Positions 61,818-64,000 of a DNA stretch of 64,000 nucleotides are shown here, piece after piece (positions within the stretch are counted from its first letter, which is position 1; each line of letters begins with the position of its first letter). The notes under the pieces were generated by a model. The model was given only the letters and a program-made list of their open reading frames with translations, ran no database searches and was not told the DNA's origin. The DNA is taken from assembly GCA_050012775.1 (NCBI GenBank), contig JBEKGN010000002.1, forward strand, positions 186,001 through 250,000. The letters are read 5' to 3'. The stretch comes from Roseiarcus sp050012775 (GTDB lineage: Bacteria > Pseudomonadota > Alphaproteobacteria > Rhizobiales > Beijerinckiaceae). Both the position numbers and the translations under genes were made by a program.

Positions 61818-62996
61818 TCAGTTCGGCGACGTCGGCGCGGCGCCCGTCGGAGCCGCCGAAGCCGTCGGATCGACAAATCCGCTGGCGTCGATGATCGACA
61901 TCGTATTGGCGTCCTGCGCGCGCGGCGTCGCCATTTGCGCGCCGATCGCGTGCAGCACGTCGGGCGTGTCGGCGTAGGCCGCGTGGTCGATGAAACCGTC
62001 GGAAAAGCTCGAGAGGTCGTAGACCTTGGCGCCGAGGCTTTCGAGCGCCTGCCGATCTTCCGGCTTGGACGGGTTGATCGAGCCGACGCGTAGGCGCGAC
62101 TGGGCGATCGCGCTGGAGAGCGACAAAGCGCGATCGTTGGCCGTGGCGAAGACGGTGACCTTGGCGGGCCGGATATGCCCCATCTGCGCGGCGAAGACGT
62201 CCATGTCGATGTCGGGCGAGGCGAGCATCACTTCGCCGAGATGGCCGCCGAGGTCGCGATTGCCGGCGATCGATGCCTGCCGCAACGCCTCCATCGCCAG
62301 CCAGCCGCCCATGGAATGCGCGAGCACGTGGACTTTGCCGACGCCCGGCGTCGCGCTGATGTCTTGCAAGAGAATCTGCAAGGCGTCGCGCGAAGCCATC
62401 GCGCTGTCCTTGTCCGAGACATAGCCGAACAATTCGTGCTTCGTCGGCCAGGTGAACAGCACCGCGACGCCGCCGAAGCGGCTGTCCGCGGTGATCTGCG
62501 CGGCGCGGTCGCGCGCCTCCGCGAAGCTGGTGTTGAAGCCGTGCACGCACACCAGAACGTCGCGATTGACGCCGATGCGGCCGGAAACATGGGAAGCGAG
62601 TTCGGCGCGGAACTCGTCGGCGTCGAGTTCGCGCTCGCCGGCGACGACGATGTGATCCCTGGCGTTGGCGGCGCCCCACATCGGCTCCTCGATGGAGCCC
62701 GCGCGATGGCCGGGCGGAATCGTCAGGGTGGCGAGCGCGTAATGCGTGCCGTCGGTCGAGGCGGCTTGCGCCGCTGCGCCGGATTCGCCTTTGCGCGTCG
62801 AGGCGACGAAAATCTGCACCGGGCGCGCCTTCGGCGCCCCAGTGGCCGGTCCGCCGCCGAACGAGCCGACATAATTGGCCGCGCCCTCGAAGTCCGTTTC
62901 GACGCAGCCGGAGAGGGCGAGCCCGAGCGCGATCGCCAGACCGAGCCGGCCGATGTCGAGGAAACATTTTCTCGCGCTGCCCAAAGCGGCGGCCAT
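61818..62996 (-). CDS. Lipoprotein alpha/beta hydrolase, DUF900 family
   Basis: Protein of 392 residues. The N-terminus is a lipoprotein signal with lipobox LSGC (Cys31). DUF900 features follow: VQIFVASTRKGES, LVCVHGFNTSFAEARDRAAQ, AVLFTWPTKHELFGYVSDKDSA in pieces, and the nucleophile Ser in VLAHSMGGWLAMEAL. DUF900 hydrolases are often secreted or surface bound, with unknown substrates. ATG 62996 is chosen because it begins the lipoprotein signal; the frame is open to 63143. A Ser/Thr/Pro-rich tail ends the protein. Confidence 0.8.
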   Translation of the reverse strand: MAAALGSARKCFLDIGRLGLAIALGLALSGCVETDFEGAANYVGSFGGGPATGAPKARPVQIFVASTRKGESGAAAQAASTDGTHYALATLTIPPGHRAGSIEEPMWGAANARDHIVVAGERELDADEFRAELASHVSGRIGVNRDVLVCVHGFNTSFAEARDRAAQITADSRFGGVAVLFTWPTKHELFGYVSDKDSAMASRDALQILLQDISATPGVGKVHVLAHSMGGWLAMEALRQASIAGNRDLGGHLGEVMLASPDIDMDVFAAQMGHIRPAKVTVFATANDRALSLSSAIAQSRLRVGSINPSKPEDRQALESLGAKVYDLSSFSDGFIDHAAYADTPDVLHAIGAQMATPRAQDANTMSIIDASGFVDPTASAAPTGAAPTSPN

Positions 62997-63183
62997 GATC
63001 TCGAATTCCCCGATTTGTCGCGGCGATCGCGGACCGCCGTCCTTCGCGCCATAACCTGCATTGGCGCCACGACTTGGCGCTGGCGCGACCTTCGCGCCGC
63101 TCATCGGCCACGGATGTGGCGAGAGTGAGACGCACCGCGCCATGGGCGCGAATCGCGCGCGCTTGCGGCGGGGAAAGCCGAGC

Positions 63184-64000
63184 CTAGGACGCTTCCGCGC
63201 GCCGCGTCTCCAACGCGAAAAAGACGAGCGCGGTCACGGGAAATGCGAGCCCGAACGCGCTCGCCAGGGCCCAGCCGCCTTGCGCATAAGCCCAGGCGCC
63301 GAGCGCGGATCCGAGCGCGCCCGCGGCGAAGAAACTGGCGATGTAAAGGCCGTTGAGACGGCCGCGCGATTCGGCGCCGAGCGCGAAAATGGCGCGAAAG
63401 CCGACTACGAGATTGGCTTGCAGGCCGAAGTCGACAAGGATCGCCGCGCCGACCAGCAGCGTCAGCGCCAGCGCCGATCCGGCCGGGGCGAGATCGGTGA
63501 CGAGGAAAGCGACGGCGACGGTGAGGATGGCGAGCCCGGTCGCCACGCGGCTGTGGCCGCGGTCGGCGATGCGGCCGGCGATCGGCGCGGCGATCGCGCC
63601 GGAGACGCCGGCCAGCGCGAACAGCGCGATGCCGCGCTGGGTCAGATGGAACGCATCCGTCAGCAACAGCGGCGTCGTGGTCCAGAACAGGCTGAAGGCG
63701 GCGAAAAGGCAAGATTGATAAAGGGCGCGGCGACGCAGAACGGGCGTCGTCAGCGCCAGCCGGACCATCGACGCCAGAAGCGCGCCATAACGCACTTGCG
63801 CAGTCGGCTGGCGTTTGGGCAGGGCCAGGGCGAGCACGGCGGCGATGGCGACCATGCCGGCCGTCGCGGCGAAAAAGACGGTCCGCCACGACGAACTGGC
63901 GGCGATGAAGCTCGCAACCGGGCGCGACAGCATGATCCCGAGCGACAGCCCCGTGGTCACCTCGCCGACGACGCGTCCGCGCGTGGCGGCCGGCGCCATA
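63184..64000 (-). CDS. MFS transporter, C-terminal part, truncated by window end
   Basis: About 272 residues of a major facilitator superfamily protein; the 5' end is beyond the window. RGRVVGEVTTGLSLGIMLSRPVASFI is the motif at the loop between helices 4 and 5, so helices 1-4 are missing here. A repeated half follows, with IAGRIADRGHSRVATGLAI at the second-half motif position. Family members of this form are often drug or arabinose-like exporters. The residual open frame at the window end is internal, so no start is given. Confidence 0.85.
   Translation of the reverse strand, partial: MAPAATRGRVVGEVTTGLSLGIMLSRPVASFIAASSSWRTVFFAATAGMVAIAAVLALALPKRQPTAQVRYGALLASMVRLALTTPVLRRRALYQSCLFAAFSLFWTTTPLLLTDAFHLTQRGIALFALAGVSGAIAAPIAGRIADRGHSRVATGLAILTVAVAFLVTDLAPAGSALALTLLVGAAILVDFGLQANLVVGFRAIFALGAESRGRLNGLYIASFFAAGALGSALGAWAYAQGGWALASAFGLAFPVTALVFFALETRRAEAS

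Overview
The window is a gene-dense, high-GC chromosomal segment of an alphaproteobacterium, most probably order Hyphomicrobiales (Rhizobiales). Direct support: a near-canonical CpdR response regulator, a class I PHA synthase with a Cys nucleophile, a VanA/VanB-type oxygenase system, a CIRCE-controlled groES-groL pair, an Omp25/31-like outer membrane barrel, and a DUF559 gene flanked by C/G-run palindromes. Narrower placement (for example Beijerinckiaceae or Methylocystaceae) is inference only. No rRNA, tRNA, CRISPR array, integrase, transposase or phage genes were seen.

Layout. 1-8.5 kb: 3' end of a TPP enzyme, TauE/SafE permease, DUF1186/SEC-C protein, a VapBC-type toxin-antitoxin pair, a CaiB/BaiF CoA-transferase, a PsiE-like protein, a small leftward operon (DsbA-fold isomerase plus secreted protein), aroC and a 3-mercaptopyruvate sulfurtransferase. 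8.5-14.5 kb: an outer membrane barrel, a tandem universal stress protein, phaC, an orphan Liv-type binding protein, and a second UspA with a small partner. 14.5-21.2 kb: glutamate synthase (gltB, gltD), split by a palindrome-bounded DUF559 gene. 21.5-27 kb: threonine aldolase, secreted proteins, Hsp20, an SbmA/YddA-type ABC transporter. 27.4-30.2 kb: a vanA-like oxygenase, a GntR/FCD regulator and a vanB-like reductase behind a strong promoter with an operator-like palindrome on its -10. 30.3-35.4 kb: groEL/groES, a periplasmic S10 peptidase and a TMEM43 protein. 35.6-37.1 kb: an AT-richer islet with one unknown membrane protein and an intergenic inverted-repeat element. 37.3-47.7 kb: cpdR, N-formylglutamate amidohydrolase, a predicted small RNA, hisN, a divergent SSS-like membrane protein, isovaleryl-CoA dehydrogenase and lipB, a hydrolase, flavodoxin, an atypical pyruvate kinase and a Sel1 protein. 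47.8-52.6 kb: a complete livGFHM-J type ABC operon. 52.8-64 kb: DEAD-box helicase, a tandem pair of small cell-envelope paralogues, argG, a PAP2 phosphatase with an SDR, an aldolase-like/PfkB kinase/phosphoglycerate-mutase-like cluster, transaldolase, a DUF900 lipoprotein hydrolase and an MFS exporter cut by the window end.

Regulatory themes. Three intergenic sites match the FixK/FNR pattern TTG(A/C)-N6-(T/G)CAA. They lie before the two universal stress protein genes (the first followed by phaC) and before the atypical pyruvate kinase, suggesting a low-oxygen regulon for carbon storage and glycolytic flux. An approximately 88-nt leftward RNA at 38.8 kb has a promoter, an operator-like palindrome, two anti-Shine-Dalgarno segments and an intrinsic terminator, and is the best candidate for something undescribed.
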